A DNA stretch of 64,000 bases from SIAF01 sp046152955 (lineage in GTDB: Bacteria; Planctomycetota; Planctomycetia; Planctomycetales; Planctomycetaceae): contig JBJXGA010000352.1 in assembly GCA_046152955.1 (NCBI GenBank), forward strand, positions 10,763 to 74,762, written 5' to 3'. The notes beneath the pieces were generated by a model. It searched no databases. It was not told the DNA's origin and saw only the letters and a list, made by a program, of their open reading frames with translations. Made by a program: the position numbers and the translations under genes. This document shows, one piece after another, positions 63,734-64,000 of the stretch. Positions within the stretch are counted from its first letter, which is position 1; each line of letters begins with the position of its first letter.

Positions 63734-64000
63734 TCAAAACCCGTCGAGCGCCTTCTCGCGATCGTCGCGGATGGTGAACAACTTGTCCAAACGTGTGATC
63801 TTGAAGACCTCAAGGATGTCCGCGCGAATCGAACAGAGCCGCAGCTTCCCGCCCGAGGCTTTGACCTTTTTGTCCATCGTGATCAGCTTGCCCAGCGCCG
63901 CACTCGACAGGTATTCAACGTTCGTGAAGTCGAGAACGATTTTCTTGCGATGATCCTCGTCCACCAGACTGAACAGTTGGTTGCCGATGATCTGAATATT
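63734..64000 (-). CDS. STAS-domain anti-sigma factor antagonist (partial)
   Basis: 89 codons remain open to the window edge; the N-terminus is missing. The STAS core KIVLDFTNVEYLSSAALGKLITMDKKVKASGGKLRLCSI contains the conserved phospho-acceptor serine pair (SS-A). The C-terminus is FKITRLDKLFTIRDDREKAL. Partner of the RsbW-like kinase downstream; together they would control an alternative sigma factor. Confidence 0.93.
   Translation of the reverse strand, partial: NIQIIGNQLFSLVDEDHRKKIVLDFTNVEYLSSAALGKLITMDKKVKASGGKLRLCSIRADILEVFKITRLDKLFTIRDDREKALDGF

Noticed and set aside
1..64000. CRISPR arrays, rRNA genes, prophage modules
   Set aside because: No regularly spaced direct repeats, rRNA sequence or phage structural genes were recognised.

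Overview
The window looks like a chromosomal segment of a GC-rich planctomycete. The grounds are a receptor Ser/Thr kinase with sixteen C-terminal WD40 repeats, many secreted or lipoprotein families of the planctomycete type (FG-GAP, beta-propeller, POTRA without a barrel, tandem lipoproteins), a BatA-like von Willebrand protein, and strong G/C third-position bias. This placement is inference; no 16S or other marker lies in the window. Gene order is mosaic, with both strands used throughout.

Region 1-17.3 kb is mostly metabolic. It starts with a partial secreted protein carrying a Gly-Gly-Met-Pro tract, then a histone-deacetylase-like amidohydrolase, a secreted esterase, a beta-propeller protein, glycogen phosphorylase (glgP), an M32 carboxypeptidase, a thioredoxin-like protein, an M24 peptidase, and a sugar-phosphate cluster tkt-rpiA / pgl-pgi. 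Between the convergent rpiA and pgl sits a 204-bp inverted-repeat element that supplies both stop codons. pgi has a short coupled upstream ORF.

Region 17.3-25.7 kb has a DUF2752 membrane protein, two paralogous lipoproteins, tRNA-Glu with a clear promoter, and a J-domain/leucine-rich-repeat protein. It is followed by a strikingly damaged locus: a sigma-54 response regulator, its histidine kinase and an SbtA-like bicarbonate transporter all carry frameshifts, a deletion or a nonsense codon.

Region 25.7-33.1 kb is an intact molybdate module (modC, modB, modA and an XRE/molybdate-binding regulator with a perfect inverted-repeat operator over its own start), a three-POTRA secreted protein, and a broken FG-GAP gene.

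Region 33.2-42.9 kb holds a PH-like membrane protein, the fluoride channel CrcB, a sulfotransferase, a desaturase resembling sphingolipid delta-4 desaturases, a fused ABC-2 exporter, an O-methyltransferase and the BatA-like protein. The sulfotransferase-desaturase-exporter run suggests a lipid-modification locus.

Region 42.9-57.8 kb has the WD40 kinase, a lipoprotein, the conserved prkA / DUF444 / spoVR set with an extra lipoprotein gene inside it, a small hypothetical, an aldehyde dehydrogenase and rpoN (sigma-54).

Region 57.8-64 kb is the information-processing operon ffs (SRP RNA)-dnaX-ybaB-recR on the minus strand. Then come a dead insertion sequence with 28-bp terminal inverted repeats, a small gene whose downstream neighbour appears cut by that element, tRNA-Asn, and an RsbW-like kinase plus STAS antagonist pair running off the end.
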